Under the pieces are notes generated by a model. That model made no database searches and had not been told where the DNA came from. It saw only the letters and a list, made by a program, of their open reading frames with translations. Positions 44,205-53,642 of a stretch of DNA of 60,232 nt are shown here, piece after piece. A program made the position numbers and the translations under genes. Origin of the DNA: JALHOQ01 sp038144835 (GTDB lineage Bacteria > Bdellovibrionota > Bdellovibrionia > Bdellovibrionales > UBA1609); NCBI GenBank assembly GCA_038144835.1, contig JAYQON010000007.1:1-60232 (forward strand), written 5' to 3'. The first letter of the stretch is position 1. Each line of letters starts with the position of its first letter.

Positions 44205-44246
44205 GCACGCCCTTTGCGAAGTTCCTCCAGCTTTTAAGGAGGACCC

Positions 44247-45653
44247 ATGTTATCTTTGAATCGCTACGTTTTAAGTCCGGTTTTAGTGTCCGGATTCTTT
44301 AGTTTTGGACTCGCTTCTTGCAGCCCAGAAAATAAAAAATTCTCTCAAGATGTATTTAAAGTTCCCTCTCCAAAAATTGTCCGGGCTTCTGGAGAAATCA
44401 GTGACGTGCGGAGTTTGGACTTGGCCGAGAAAAGAAATTTAGATCTCCATGACTCTATTGATTTCGGCGCGGGCGCCCCATCAAAAATCGAAGTCATCTC
44501 TAGATGCCGCACTGCTGGCGAAGAATATAGAAGTCGTCCGAAATTTCGTGTTCACAAAATATTTCTGATGCAACTACTTCCCCCCGAAATACTTGCCGTT
44601 GACTTGATGCAGACTCCTTCTGAATGCAGTATTGAGTTCGCCATTTACAACGCCAGCGGCTCAAATCACATTTTTAAAATTCTAAATGTCAATCTCACCG
44701 ACAGCCAGCCAGCACAAGTCCGCGTAGAACGAGAAAACATGGGCTCTCCAACCAGACCTTCGCGGATTGTATTTGGAGACTTAAAAGACATTCGCATTCG
44801 CTGGACAAATCAAGAACCCTCAGTGGCTCAGATCATTTGCCAAGATCTGTTTTACAGAGCTAGGCCCTTTTCAGAGGTTATGAACATTGCAGATTTTGAT
44901 CTACGCTTTCATGAACTTTACTCACGCCGACCAATTGGAACCTTAGAGCGCCACCCGATTCAAAAGTGCCGATTGGTTATACGACAAAATTCGAAACCCG
45001 TGGCCATTAGCCCACTTTTTGAACTGTTATTACCTCGTCAACCACTACAAATTACTAGTGACATGCCGCTGAACACTTCGGCGCCAAAAGAAACTGCCAA
45101 AACAACGAAAGCCACGGACGACTTTTTTCAAAAACGAAGCTCTATCGTTTTCGCTCAGTTCAAAATTTACAATCCAGAGCCCGCGCGCCGATGGATCAGA
45201 ATCAGCAAAAAAGCAGCCAAGCTAAATGTGGAAGTTTTTTTGACTGCGCACCGACGCGAATGGCTCACGATTCCATATTCTTTGAATTGGTATCACCTCT
45301 CGACGGCGGATCAACAGCCAACGACCGAAGACAAGGATTCGTCCACATATTTAATTGAACCGCACGCCTCTCTCACCGTAAATGCCACCTTGATGCCCAA
45401 AGCTAAATATGTGTGTTTCGTACGTGTTAGCCCTTACTTCCATGCGGCAGGAATACGTATTCATGCTCCTCAGATAAGCCCCGAAATCGCCGAAATCGAC
45501 ATGAGCAAAAATACCATTGAAAGGCTCTCGCTCAACTTTACTGCCCCGTTGACGATCAGCAAATACGGGGAGGTGCATGGAAACTCGGAATTATGGCTCA
45601 AAAAATCTGCCCTGCAGAACGTGACTCCTAGTTTTCCCTGCGAGTGGCACTAA
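44247..45653 (+). CDS. Lipoprotein of unknown function
   Basis: The 468-residue protein has a lipobox ending in LASC (about residue 25) after a short signal peptide, and a strong Shine-Dalgarno (AAGGAGG). The mature part is beta-rich with a Lys/Thr/Ala-rich linker around residues 280-295 that splits it into two halves. Six or more Cys are spread over the chain (RCRTAG, PSECSIE, IICQDL, QKCRLV, YVCFVR), consistent with periplasmic disulfides. No family is recognised. Its stop overlaps the convergent trmB stop by four bases. Confidence 0.7.
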   Translation: MLSLNRYVLSPVLVSGFFSFGLASCSPENKKFSQDVFKVPSPKIVRASGEISDVRSLDLAEKRNLDLHDSIDFGAGAPSKIEVISRCRTAGEEYRSRPKFRVHKIFLMQLLPPEILAVDLMQTPSECSIEFAIYNASGSNHIFKILNVNLTDSQPAQVRVERENMGSPTRPSRIVFGDLKDIRIRWTNQEPSVAQIICQDLFYRARPFSEVMNIADFDLRFHELYSRRPIGTLERHPIQKCRLVIRQNSKPVAISPLFELLLPRQPLQITSDMPLNTSAPKETAKTTKATDDFFQKRSSIVFAQFKIYNPEPARRWIRISKKAAKLNVEVFLTAHRREWLTIPYSLNWYHLSTADQQPTTEDKDSSTYLIEPHASLTVNATLMPKAKYVCFVRVSPYFHAAGIRIHAPQISPEIAEIDMSKNTIERLSLNFTAPLTISKYGEVHGNSELWLKKSALQNVTPSFPCEWH

Positions 45654-46345
45654 GTGCGCTCAAGAAGAGCATAGCCAATTTTCAAACCCTGACGCATAAA
45701 AATACTTTCAAACTGGGTTACAAAATTAGTCGATGCAAACTCTGAGGTATGCAGGTCAAAAGTATGGCCTGCAATCCTGTAAGGGCTTCTTTTAAAGCGT
45801 TCTAAAGCCCATTCAAAATAGTCGCGACTATCAGTTTTGAAAATCAAATGTGAGCCAGGACGCTGGACCTCAAACAGTTGCATCAGAAATGCATCCTGAA
45901 TCAAACGATGTTTGTGCTGGCGCAACTTTTCCCACGGATCGGGAAAAAATATGAAAACGTCATTGAGCTCACCAGGCTCGAAAAGCTGCGAGACTAAGTA
46001 CGCATTGTAGCGAGCCATGCGTGCATTTTCCATCCCCACTCGGCGAACCCGTCGAATGGATTGGATCAACGGCTTATATTTGAGCTCAATGCCGAGCAGG
46101 CAGCGATTAGGATGATCGACCGCTCTGTGGGCAAAATGAAGTCCATTGCCCGTGCCAATCTCCAAATCCAAAGGCGTTTCTTTTGAAACAGCAAAAACTC
46201 GATCACGCCAATGACCTTTTTGCAAAGGTGCACGCTCTTCATCAAATGTCCACGATGCGTACTCGCCCTGCAGAGCCAATATGTACTCATTAGGAAAAGG
46301 AATGCTGGCGGTCTTCGAAACTCGTAATTGATTGCTTCTTGACAT
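45650..46345 (-). CDS. trmB: tRNA (guanine(46)-N7)-methyltransferase
   Basis: The start at 46345 (MSRSNQLR) gives 231 residues. Motifs match TrmB: LDLEIGTGNGLHFAHRA (SAM binding), FIFFPDPWEKLRQHKHRL (the FPDPW-x-K signature), and FKTDSRDYFEWAL. It methylates G46 in the variable loop of tRNA. The frame is open 21 codons upstream, without similarity. The gene diverges from ggt, 75 bases apart. Confidence 0.95.
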   Translation of the reverse strand: MSRSNQLRVSKTASIPFPNEYILALQGEYASWTFDEERAPLQKGHWRDRVFAVSKETPLDLEIGTGNGLHFAHRAVDHPNRCLLGIELKYKPLIQSIRRVRRVGMENARMARYNAYLVSQLFEPGELNDVFIFFPDPWEKLRQHKHRLIQDAFLMQLFEVQRPGSHLIFKTDSRDYFEWALERFKRSPYRIAGHTFDLHTSEFASTNFVTQFESIFMRQGLKIGYALLERT

Positions 46346-46420
46346 AGGTGGTCGTGGATACCACAGATTGCCCATGCCTGTCATTTTTGAGATGAAAAGA
46401 ATGATCATTGGAGGTCATCC

Positions 46421-48070
46421 GTGAGTATTAACTTCCGTGTTTTCGCGGCCTTAGTATTTTTCATTTACTTGCCTGTTTTAGCGATTCCCGTTGAAGGTCA
46501 TAAAATTTTGATCTCCGCCCCCAATCGCCATGCGGTGGAAGTCGGCCGCAACATCGCTGCTCGTGGGGGCAACGTGGTTGATGTCGCCGTGGCCATTGGA
46601 ATATCTTTGAGCGTAACGGCACCTTATTATGCAGCTCTTGGCGGCGGTGGCTTCGCTCTGGTGAAGATGAATGACGTCGTAGACGCCCTTGATTTCCGTG
46701 AAACCGCACCTAAGGCAACCTCTCGCGGTTACTACCTGAACCTGCCCAAAGACTCTTCTCAAAATGGTGGACATGCGGTAGCAGTTCCCGGATTTCCGGC
46801 AGGCCTTTGGGAGCTCCACAAAAAATATGGCAAACTAAAGTGGTCGCAACTTTTTGATGATTCCCTCACCCTAGGCCGCAAAGGCTTTCCAGTATCAGGA
46901 GAATGGACCACCAAAACATCTAGCGTACGCGAGTTTTTCAATACGCACGGTCAAAATCTTTTTTTTAAACAGGGAGGAGCCGCTTACAAGCCCGGTGAAC
47001 TATTTATTCAACCAGGATTGGTGAAGGCCCTGATAGAATTCAAAACAAAAAACGTAAAAGGTTTTTATGAGGGCCCTGTTGCTCGCGATATTGTGGAGTC
47101 CGTTCAAGAAAGTGGAGGCAAATTAGATCTCGAGGATTTAAAAAGCTATAAAGTGCGCTGGTTGTCGCCACTGACAACGAATTATGAGGGACACAAGCTT
47201 TACTTAATGCCTCCACCAAGTTCTGGAGGCGTTGTTATTCTTTCTGCTCTTAGACTCATTGAGGATCTCAAGGTTAAAAATAAGCCGGCACTTTCCGCGG
47301 AGGAGCTCCATCTTTTGGCCGAAATTCATGCTCGTGCGTTTCGCGGCAGAGCTTTGCTGGGGGACCCAGACTTTCATCGCAATCCACTCAAATTTTTGAC
47401 TTCAGATAAATATTTGAGCCAACTCGGTCAATCTGTTGAAAGTAAAAAAGCAACAGCTTTAGCGCCGCTAAGCTTGATTGATGTAAAAGAGAGCTCAGAA
47501 ACAACGCATTTTTCAGTGCTCGATAATGAGGGGCATGCTGTTTCATTAACTGTAACTTTAAACGGCAATTACGGTTCAGGTGTGGTGAGCAGACGCTTTG
47601 GGATCGCTTTAAATAATGAAATGGACGACTTTACCACTCGCCCCGGTGAGCCGAATATGTATGGCCTCATTCAAGGTGAAGGCAATGAAGTTCAGCCCGG
47701 CAAACGACCTTTGAGCAGCATGAGCCCAACCCTCGTGGAAAAACATGGAAAAATCATTATGGCTATTGGAGCTCCCGGTGGTCCTCGCATCATTAGTGGA
47801 GTTTTGCAGGTACTTTACCGCTTTTTGGGGCGAGGTATGGATATAGATATGGCTATTCAGGCCCCGCGCATTCACCATCAATTTCAACCCAATATTCTCT
47901 ACGTCGACCGTCAACGTCTTTCTCCCGAAGTCACTCAAGCCCTAAAAAAATTTGGCCACAATATAGAGGAAGGTTGGATGGCTAAGGTTTATGGAGTGCG
48001 CCTGCGGCCAGATGGAATTTTAGAAGCTGCCTACGATTCTCGCGGTGAAGGTGCGGCTGGAGGCATTTAA
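46421..48070 (+). CDS. ggt: Gamma-glutamyltransferase
   Basis: The 549-residue precursor has a signal peptide (cleavage near AIP), the GGGGFALV region, the self-cleavage nucleophile Thr in ETTHFSVLDNEG and the C-terminal GAPGGPRI. It should be exported, cut itself into two subunits before the Thr and hydrolyse glutathione or transfer its glutamyl group. A GTG start follows GGAGG. It overlaps the convergent diguanylate cyclase gene by four bases. Confidence 0.95.
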   Translation: MSINFRVFAALVFFIYLPVLAIPVEGHKILISAPNRHAVEVGRNIAARGGNVVDVAVAIGISLSVTAPYYAALGGGGFALVKMNDVVDALDFRETAPKATSRGYYLNLPKDSSQNGGHAVAVPGFPAGLWELHKKYGKLKWSQLFDDSLTLGRKGFPVSGEWTTKTSSVREFFNTHGQNLFFKQGGAAYKPGELFIQPGLVKALIEFKTKNVKGFYEGPVARDIVESVQESGGKLDLEDLKSYKVRWLSPLTTNYEGHKLYLMPPPSSGGVVILSALRLIEDLKVKNKPALSAEELHLLAEIHARAFRGRALLGDPDFHRNPLKFLTSDKYLSQLGQSVESKKATALAPLSLIDVKESSETTHFSVLDNEGHAVSLTVTLNGNYGSGVVSRRFGIALNNEMDDFTTRPGEPNMYGLIQGEGNEVQPGKRPLSSMSPTLVEKHGKIIMAIGAPGGPRIISGVLQVLYRFLGRGMDIDMAIQAPRIHHQFQPNILYVDRQRLSPEVTQALKKFGHNIEEGWMAKVYGVRLRPDGILEAAYDSRGEGAAGGI

Positions 48071-48999
48071 TAGGCTTCCACCCGATTGCGGCCATTTTCT
48101 TTAGCTTTGTAGAGTGCTCGATCCGCATAGCGAACCAACGCTCGCGCATCGATTTCACTCTCGTTTGGATTGGCGAGAGAAAGCCCCATACTCGCCGTCA
48201 GTTGGATCGAGAAATGGTCATTTTTAAAAGTTTGATCTGCAATCTTTTGACGAAGGCGATTGGCAAAAGTCATAGCTCCTTCCAGGTTAATTTCCGTTAG
48301 AACTAGCAAAAACTCATCGCCTCCATAACGAGCTGCAAAATCTACCTTACGTATGTTTTCTCGGATCATCTTTCCGATTTGGGTGAGAACAAAACTACCA
48401 AACAAATGGTCGTGTTGATCGTTGACTCGCTTAAAATAGTCGAGGTCCATCATAATCACACACACCGAACGGTTGTGACGGCGAGCACGATCAAGCTCAA
48501 AATCCAAACGCTTGTAAAGCGAGCGCATATTGAATAAACCCGTCAAATCGTCAATATCAACCAGTTCTCTCAAACGCTCATTGGCGCGCTTAAGGTCATC
48601 GCGTAAATCCTTAATTCGCAGTTGCGCCCTCACTCGCGCCATCAACTCTAAAATGTCGAAGGGTTTGCAAACATAGTCATCCGCGCCCGCATCAAGACCC
48701 GTAAGAATGTCTTCGCGTTTGGAATTAGCTGAAACAAAAACGACAGACACATACTCTTCTCGAGTTCGCAGTTTTGCCAAAGTCTCCAAACCATTTAGAC
48801 CAGGCATATTGACATCCAATAGAACCAAATGCGGCCGCCATTCACGAATTTTATCTAGCCCCGACTGGCCATCTTCGGCTCTTTCAACCTGATAACCCTC
48901 GTGTTCCAAGGCTTTTCCAACCAAATCTCGATTCGTCTCGTCATCATCCACGACCAAAATTTTGCGTTTTTGATTTTCTATTGGACTAAAAACACTCAT
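48067..48999 (-). CDS. Response regulator with GGDEF (diguanylate cyclase) domain
   Basis: The 310-residue protein has a receiver domain (Asp62 in LDVNMPG, switch Lys in CKPFD), a short helix and a GGDEF domain with the intact motif YGGDEF. RKVD, five residues before GGDEF, is an intact inhibitory I-site (RxxD). It is PleD-like and should make cyclic di-GMP on phosphorylation, with product feedback inhibition. It overlaps the upstream oligopeptidase gene by four bases, so the two share an operon. Confidence 0.96.
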   Translation of the reverse strand: MSVFSPIENQKRKILVVDDDETNRDLVGKALEHEGYQVERAEDGQSGLDKIREWRPHLVLLDVNMPGLNGLETLAKLRTREEYVSVVFVSANSKREDILTGLDAGADDYVCKPFDILELMARVRAQLRIKDLRDDLKRANERLRELVDIDDLTGLFNMRSLYKRLDFELDRARRHNRSVCVIMMDLDYFKRVNDQHDHLFGSFVLTQIGKMIRENIRKVDFAARYGGDEFLLVLTEINLEGAMTFANRLRQKIADQTFKNDHFSIQLTASMGLSLANPNESEIDARALVRYADRALYKAKENGRNRVEAY

Positions 49000-51110
49000 T
49001 CACTGATTCCTTCCAACATAAGCATAAAGGCAAAAATCTTGCTAACCACTTTCAAAGCTTCAAAACGTCCAGAAGCACCCGAATGACCCGCATCCATCTC
49101 AGTATACAACAAAAGGAGGTTGCTATTGGTCTTCAACTCTCGGAGTTTCGCTATCCATTTAGCAGCCTCCCAGTACTGGACTTGAGAATCATGATAGCCG
49201 TTAATCGCTAGGAGATGCGGATAGGCCTTAGCTTCGACGTTATCGTAGGGCGAGTACTGCCTCATATAAAGGTAGTCTTCTTTTTTTCGAGGATCACCCC
49301 ACTCATTGTATTCACCAGTCGTCAGAGGGATATTCTCGTCGAGCATTGTAGTTAAAACATCCACAAATGGCACTTGGGCGATAGCGCTGCGAAAAAGGTC
49401 TGGACGCATATTGACCACTGCACCAACTAAAAGACCACCGGCACTGCCTCCCATAATATGCAAATGATCTTTCGATGTGTAATTTTGAGCAATCAAGGAT
49501 TCAGCACTGTCGATAAAATCATAAAAAGTGTTCATCTTATGTTGCAGACGACCGTTTTCATACCACAACCGCCCCATTTCCGATCCGCCACGAACATGAG
49601 CCTGCGCAAAAATAAAACCACGATCAATCAAGCTAAAAACTGAACTCCAAAAGGCATGATCCAAACTCAAACCGTAAGAACCATAGCCATAAAGCAATAA
49701 CGGAGCCGTGCCATCCAAAGCTATGCCCTTTTTCATGACCAGGCTGACTGGAACCTCGGCTCCATCTCGAGCCGTGATAAAGAGTCGACGAGTTTCATAA
49801 AGATCTTGATTGTAATTGGGAATTTCCTTTTGCTTACGCAAGATACGCTGATGCGTGCGAAAATTTTCCTCAAAAGTGGCCGGTGGATGTACGAGCGACT
49901 GGTAGTGAAAACGCATCACAGGGCTACTATAATCAGGTAAAGGAAAATTACTTACCTCATAAGCCTCTTCATCAAAAGTGAGATAACGTTGACGACCATC
50001 CGCTCGATCGATCACCCTCAAGCGCGACAACCCACGCGACTTCTCATTCAACACAAGATGACTATTATAAACATCCAAGCCTTCTAGAAAAACTTGACTA
50101 TCATGAGCTAAAATTTCTTTCCACTGATCCTTACCGCGAGCTTGATGGGGAGCTTCCATCAAGCGAAAGTTGATGGCTTGCCAATTTGTCAAAATAAAAA
50201 AACGATCACCGCCATCTTCAAGGGCGTACTCGTGTTTGTTTTCTCGAGGCAAAAAGATGTCTCCCGAACCAATTGGATTTCGGGCATTCAAAATACGCCA
50301 TTCGGCAGAATCACGCTTACTGCTTACAATAAATAAATAAGCTCGTGTTTTGGATTTATGCAAACCAACTTCGAATGTGGTATCTTTCTCCTCGAATACA
50401 AGTTGTGGTTCTTGCATCGAACCGATCTCATAGCGGTAAATCTGATATGAACGCAGCGTTTCGGGATCTTGTTTGGCAAAAAACAAGGTTTTGCCATCCT
50501 CAGCCCAAACGAAGTATGGCGTCGCCGCCTGAATGCGATCTGGCAACAATTTGCCTGTGCGCAAATCTTTGAAATGAATGTCGTAAATGCGTCTGCCTCG
50601 GTAGTCGACTGCAAAGGCCAAAAGATTTTGATCGGTTGTCAGCTCTCTCTCTGCCAGTTCAAAGTAAGCTTGTCCGACAGCCAGTTGGTTCTCATCTAAA
50701 ATCACCTCCTCCGTCGCCTCCAAGGAGCCCTTTTTGCGGCAATGGAGGCGATACTCCTGCCCGGCCTGGTAGCGGGAATAATAAAAGTACCCAGAATCAT
50801 AGACCGGAACGCTGTCATCAGTTTCTTTGATCCTCGAGCGCATTTCCAAGTTGAGATTTTTCTCGAGGTCAACCACGGGAGCCAGCTCAGCCGCCGTACG
50901 AGCATTTTCCAAATGGAGATAATCAAGAACACCTTGGGTGTCGCGCTCACGCATCCAGTAGTAATTGTCTACCCGCACATCCCCGTGACTTTCCAGGCGC
51001 TGGGGACTTTTATGAGCGGCTTTGAATTCCATCGGCGTAACACCTTTCGTTAGAGTCAAAAATAATCCGGCAAAAAAAACCAAAAAGTAGAGCAAAACTG
51101 AAATGACCAT
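48996..51110 (-). CDS. ptrB: Oligopeptidase B (S9A) with N-terminal hydrophobic helix
   Basis: The 704-residue protein has an N-terminal hydrophobic segment (about 3-22), then the seven-blade propeller and the alpha/beta-hydrolase domain of family S9. The catalytic Ser lies in GGSAGGLL, the Asp in YHDSQVQYWEAA and the His in DAGHSGAS. It hydrolyses short peptides after Arg or Lys. Typical oligopeptidase B lacks the hydrophobic helix and is cytosolic; Met27 (MEFKAAHKS) would give such a form. The N-terminal form would be membrane-tethered or periplasmic. It is the upstream partner of the diguanylate cyclase. Confidence 0.9.
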   Translation of the reverse strand: MVISVLLYFLVFFAGLFLTLTKGVTPMEFKAAHKSPQRLESHGDVRVDNYYWMRERDTQGVLDYLHLENARTAAELAPVVDLEKNLNLEMRSRIKETDDSVPVYDSGYFYYSRYQAGQEYRLHCRKKGSLEATEEVILDENQLAVGQAYFELAERELTTDQNLLAFAVDYRGRRIYDIHFKDLRTGKLLPDRIQAATPYFVWAEDGKTLFFAKQDPETLRSYQIYRYEIGSMQEPQLVFEEKDTTFEVGLHKSKTRAYLFIVSSKRDSAEWRILNARNPIGSGDIFLPRENKHEYALEDGGDRFFILTNWQAINFRLMEAPHQARGKDQWKEILAHDSQVFLEGLDVYNSHLVLNEKSRGLSRLRVIDRADGRQRYLTFDEEAYEVSNFPLPDYSSPVMRFHYQSLVHPPATFEENFRTHQRILRKQKEIPNYNQDLYETRRLFITARDGAEVPVSLVMKKGIALDGTAPLLLYGYGSYGLSLDHAFWSSVFSLIDRGFIFAQAHVRGGSEMGRLWYENGRLQHKMNTFYDFIDSAESLIAQNYTSKDHLHIMGGSAGGLLVGAVVNMRPDLFRSAIAQVPFVDVLTTMLDENIPLTTGEYNEWGDPRKKEDYLYMRQYSPYDNVEAKAYPHLLAINGYHDSQVQYWEAAKWIAKLRELKTNSNLLLLYTEMDAGHSGASGRFEALKVVSKIFAFMLMLEGISE

Positions 51111-51151
51111 GACCGAATCCTAATATTTCACCATAAGTAGCGTCCATCTAG

Positions 51152-51180
51152 TTGACTCTCAGCGGCACCTAATCTATTCC
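51152..51180 (+). promoter_or_regulatory. Probable promoter of leuS
   Basis: TTGACT and TATTCC are separated by 17 bases. The -10 ends nine bases before the leuS ATG at 51190. There is no Shine-Dalgarno, so the transcript would have a leader of about three bases. Confidence 0.45.
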
Positions 51181-51189
51181 GACGCCCTA

Positions 51190-53610
51190 ATGTCTTATCC
51201 ACACACTGAAATCGAGCAAAAATGGCAGCAGGCTTGGGAAAAAGCCGGCATATTCAAATCGGTCGAACAGCCGGGCAAACCCAAATTTTATGCACTGGAC
51301 ATGTTTCCATACCCTTCTGGGGCAGGCTTGCATGTAGGTCACTTGGCTTCATATACACCCACAGATATTGTGGCTCGCTTCAAGCGCACCCGCGGGTTCC
51401 AAGTTCTGCATCCGATGGGATATGACGCCTTTGGTTTGCCCGCTGAACAATATGCAATACAGACAGGTATTCATCCGGCAGAAACCACACGTAAGGCCAT
51501 TGAAAATTTTCGCCGCCAACTGAAATCCTTCGGTTACAGCTTTGATTGGGACAGAGAGATCTCCACGTGTGAACCCGAATACTACAAGTGGACACAATTT
51601 ATTTTTCTGAAGCTTTATGAAAAAGGGCTCGCGTACCAAAAAGAAGTTCCTGTGAATTGGTGTCCGGCTCTCCGCACGGTTTTAGCCAATGAGGAAGTCG
51701 TTGACGGTAAGAGTGAACGTGGCGGTCATCCCGTTGTGCGTGTACCCATGAAACAATGGATGCTTAAAATCACCGATTACGCCGAGCGCCTGCTCGAGGG
51801 TCTAGAGCGTATCGACTGGCCAGAACGCACCAAGGAAGGCCAGCGCCATTGGATTGGCAAAAGTGCGGGTGCTCGCATTCACTTTCAACTTGAATCCCAC
51901 GATTTCGGATTCGAAATTTTCACCACTCGACCCGATACGATTTTTGGCGCTACCTTTATGGTGCTCGCTCCTGAGCATCCTTTGATAAAAAGGATCACGA
52001 CTTCAGCCCAAAAACTGGCAGTTGAAAGCTACATTGAGCAATCAGCACACAAGAGCGAGCTTGACCGCAAAGCCGCCATTGAGAAGACGGGAGTTTTTAC
52101 TGGCGCCTACGCATTAAACCCGCTACTTGACGCCAATAATCCAAGCGCCCGTATACCCGTCTGGATTGCTGACTATGTACTCATGGATTACGGGACCGGA
52201 GCTATCATGGCGGTTCCTGGCCATGATGAGCGCGATTATGAGTTTGCTGCCAAATTCTCATTGCCCATTAAGCGTGTGCTGGTTAGTGACCAAGAATTGC
52301 CATTTTCGGGCGATGGTCAGCTCACAAACTCAGAATTTCTCGATGGATTAAATAAAAGTGAAGCCATCCAAAAAGTGATTTCTGAGATTGAAAAACGGGG
52401 CGTAGGCGCTCGCCAAGTTCAATATAAACTTCGTGACTGGCTCTTCTCACGCCAACGCTATTGGGGCGAGCCTTTTCCAATAGTTCACCTAGAAAACAGC
52501 GGCACACAAGGGGTGCCGGCTGACGAACTGCCTGTCCTTCTGCCACCCGTGGCCGACTACGAGCCGACTGAAAAGGGTGAGCCGCCATTGGCTCGTGTGG
52601 AAGATTTTGTGAACTATATGGATAAAAAGTCTGGAGAACACGGCCGACGCGAAACCGATACAATGCCTGGTTCAGCCGGCTCAAGCTGGTATTTCTTGCG
52701 TTACACAGACCCTAAAAATAACGAGGCTCCGTTCTCTTTTACGCGTCAACAATACTGGATGCCCGTCGACTTGTACGTTGGGGGCGCGGAGCACACCGTA
52801 GGGCATTTGCTCTATGCACGCTTCTGGCAAAAGGTGCTTTTTGACGCTGGCCTGGTGAGCCACGATGAACCAATTCAAAAACTTGCCCATCAGGGTGTGA
52901 TCATGGGGCCAGACGGCGCGCGCATGTCCAAATCGCGCGGCAATGTGGTGAACCCAGATGAAGTTCGTGAAACTTATGGCGCTGATGCCACCCGCATGTA
53001 CATCAGCTTCCTTGGCCCCTTTGATAAAGACAAACCCTGGGCTACAAACGGCATTGAGGGTGTCCGCCGGTTTTTAGATAGAGTTTGGCGGCTGATTGTG
53101 GCCGATGATGGCACCAATCTTCCTTTAGACAATGAACCCCCGTCTGAAAGCCTTAATAAGCTGTTGCACAAAACCATCAAAAAGGTGGGCGAGGACCTAG
53201 AGGGCTTAAATTTCAATACAGCCATCAGCGCTATGATGATTCTGGTCAACGAGGTTTACTCTCTTGGCGTACGCCCAGCACCCGTACTAAGAACACTGAT
53301 TCAACTCTTATCACCATTAGCTCCACACATTGCTGAAGAGCTTTGGCACCGCCTTGGTGGTGAGGGTTTCGTCAGTGTGGCTCCCTGGCCTCAGTTTGAT
53401 GCCAAGTTGGTCACTGATGACGTGGTGACTATGGCGGTCCAAGTTAACGGTAAGACACGCGGCACAGTTGAAATTGGCGTACAAGCCAGTGAAGACGCGG
53501 CCGTGGCTGCAGCGCACACAGTTAATGCCGTGAAAAATGCCCTTGATGGAAAAAATATTGCCAAAGTCATTTACAAGCCCGGTAAGATTCTCAACATTAT
53601 CGTGAAGTGA
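51190..53610 (+). CDS. leuS: Leucyl-tRNA synthetase
   Basis: The 806-residue class I synthetase has the HIGH-type motif (HVGH within LHVGHLASYT), the CP1 editing domain (TTRPDTIFGATF and the D-rich DYGTGAIMAVPGHD), the KMSKS-type motif (RMSKS) and a C-terminal anticodon-binding domain. Length is usual for bacteria. It charges tRNA-Leu. The gene is probably the first of a leuS-speA-DHS-like group, 32 bases from speA. Confidence 0.98.
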   Translation: MSYPHTEIEQKWQQAWEKAGIFKSVEQPGKPKFYALDMFPYPSGAGLHVGHLASYTPTDIVARFKRTRGFQVLHPMGYDAFGLPAEQYAIQTGIHPAETTRKAIENFRRQLKSFGYSFDWDREISTCEPEYYKWTQFIFLKLYEKGLAYQKEVPVNWCPALRTVLANEEVVDGKSERGGHPVVRVPMKQWMLKITDYAERLLEGLERIDWPERTKEGQRHWIGKSAGARIHFQLESHDFGFEIFTTRPDTIFGATFMVLAPEHPLIKRITTSAQKLAVESYIEQSAHKSELDRKAAIEKTGVFTGAYALNPLLDANNPSARIPVWIADYVLMDYGTGAIMAVPGHDERDYEFAAKFSLPIKRVLVSDQELPFSGDGQLTNSEFLDGLNKSEAIQKVISEIEKRGVGARQVQYKLRDWLFSRQRYWGEPFPIVHLENSGTQGVPADELPVLLPPVADYEPTEKGEPPLARVEDFVNYMDKKSGEHGRRETDTMPGSAGSSWYFLRYTDPKNNEAPFSFTRQQYWMPVDLYVGGAEHTVGHLLYARFWQKVLFDAGLVSHDEPIQKLAHQGVIMGPDGARMSKSRGNVVNPDEVRETYGADATRMYISFLGPFDKDKPWATNGIEGVRRFLDRVWRLIVADDGTNLPLDNEPPSESLNKLLHKTIKKVGEDLEGLNFNTAISAMMILVNEVYSLGVRPAPVLRTLIQLLSPLAPHIAEELWHRLGGEGFVSVAPWPQFDAKLVTDDVVTMAVQVNGKTRGTVEIGVQASEDAAVAAAHTVNAVKNALDGKNIAKVIYKPGKILNIIVK

Positions 53611-53642
53611 CCCTTTAAACGGGTGAGAGGTTTTAAAATAAG

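Noticed and set aside
53611..53642. Short ACCC/GGGT hairpin between leuS and speA
   Set aside because: Only four base pairs and no T tract; too weak to call a terminator.
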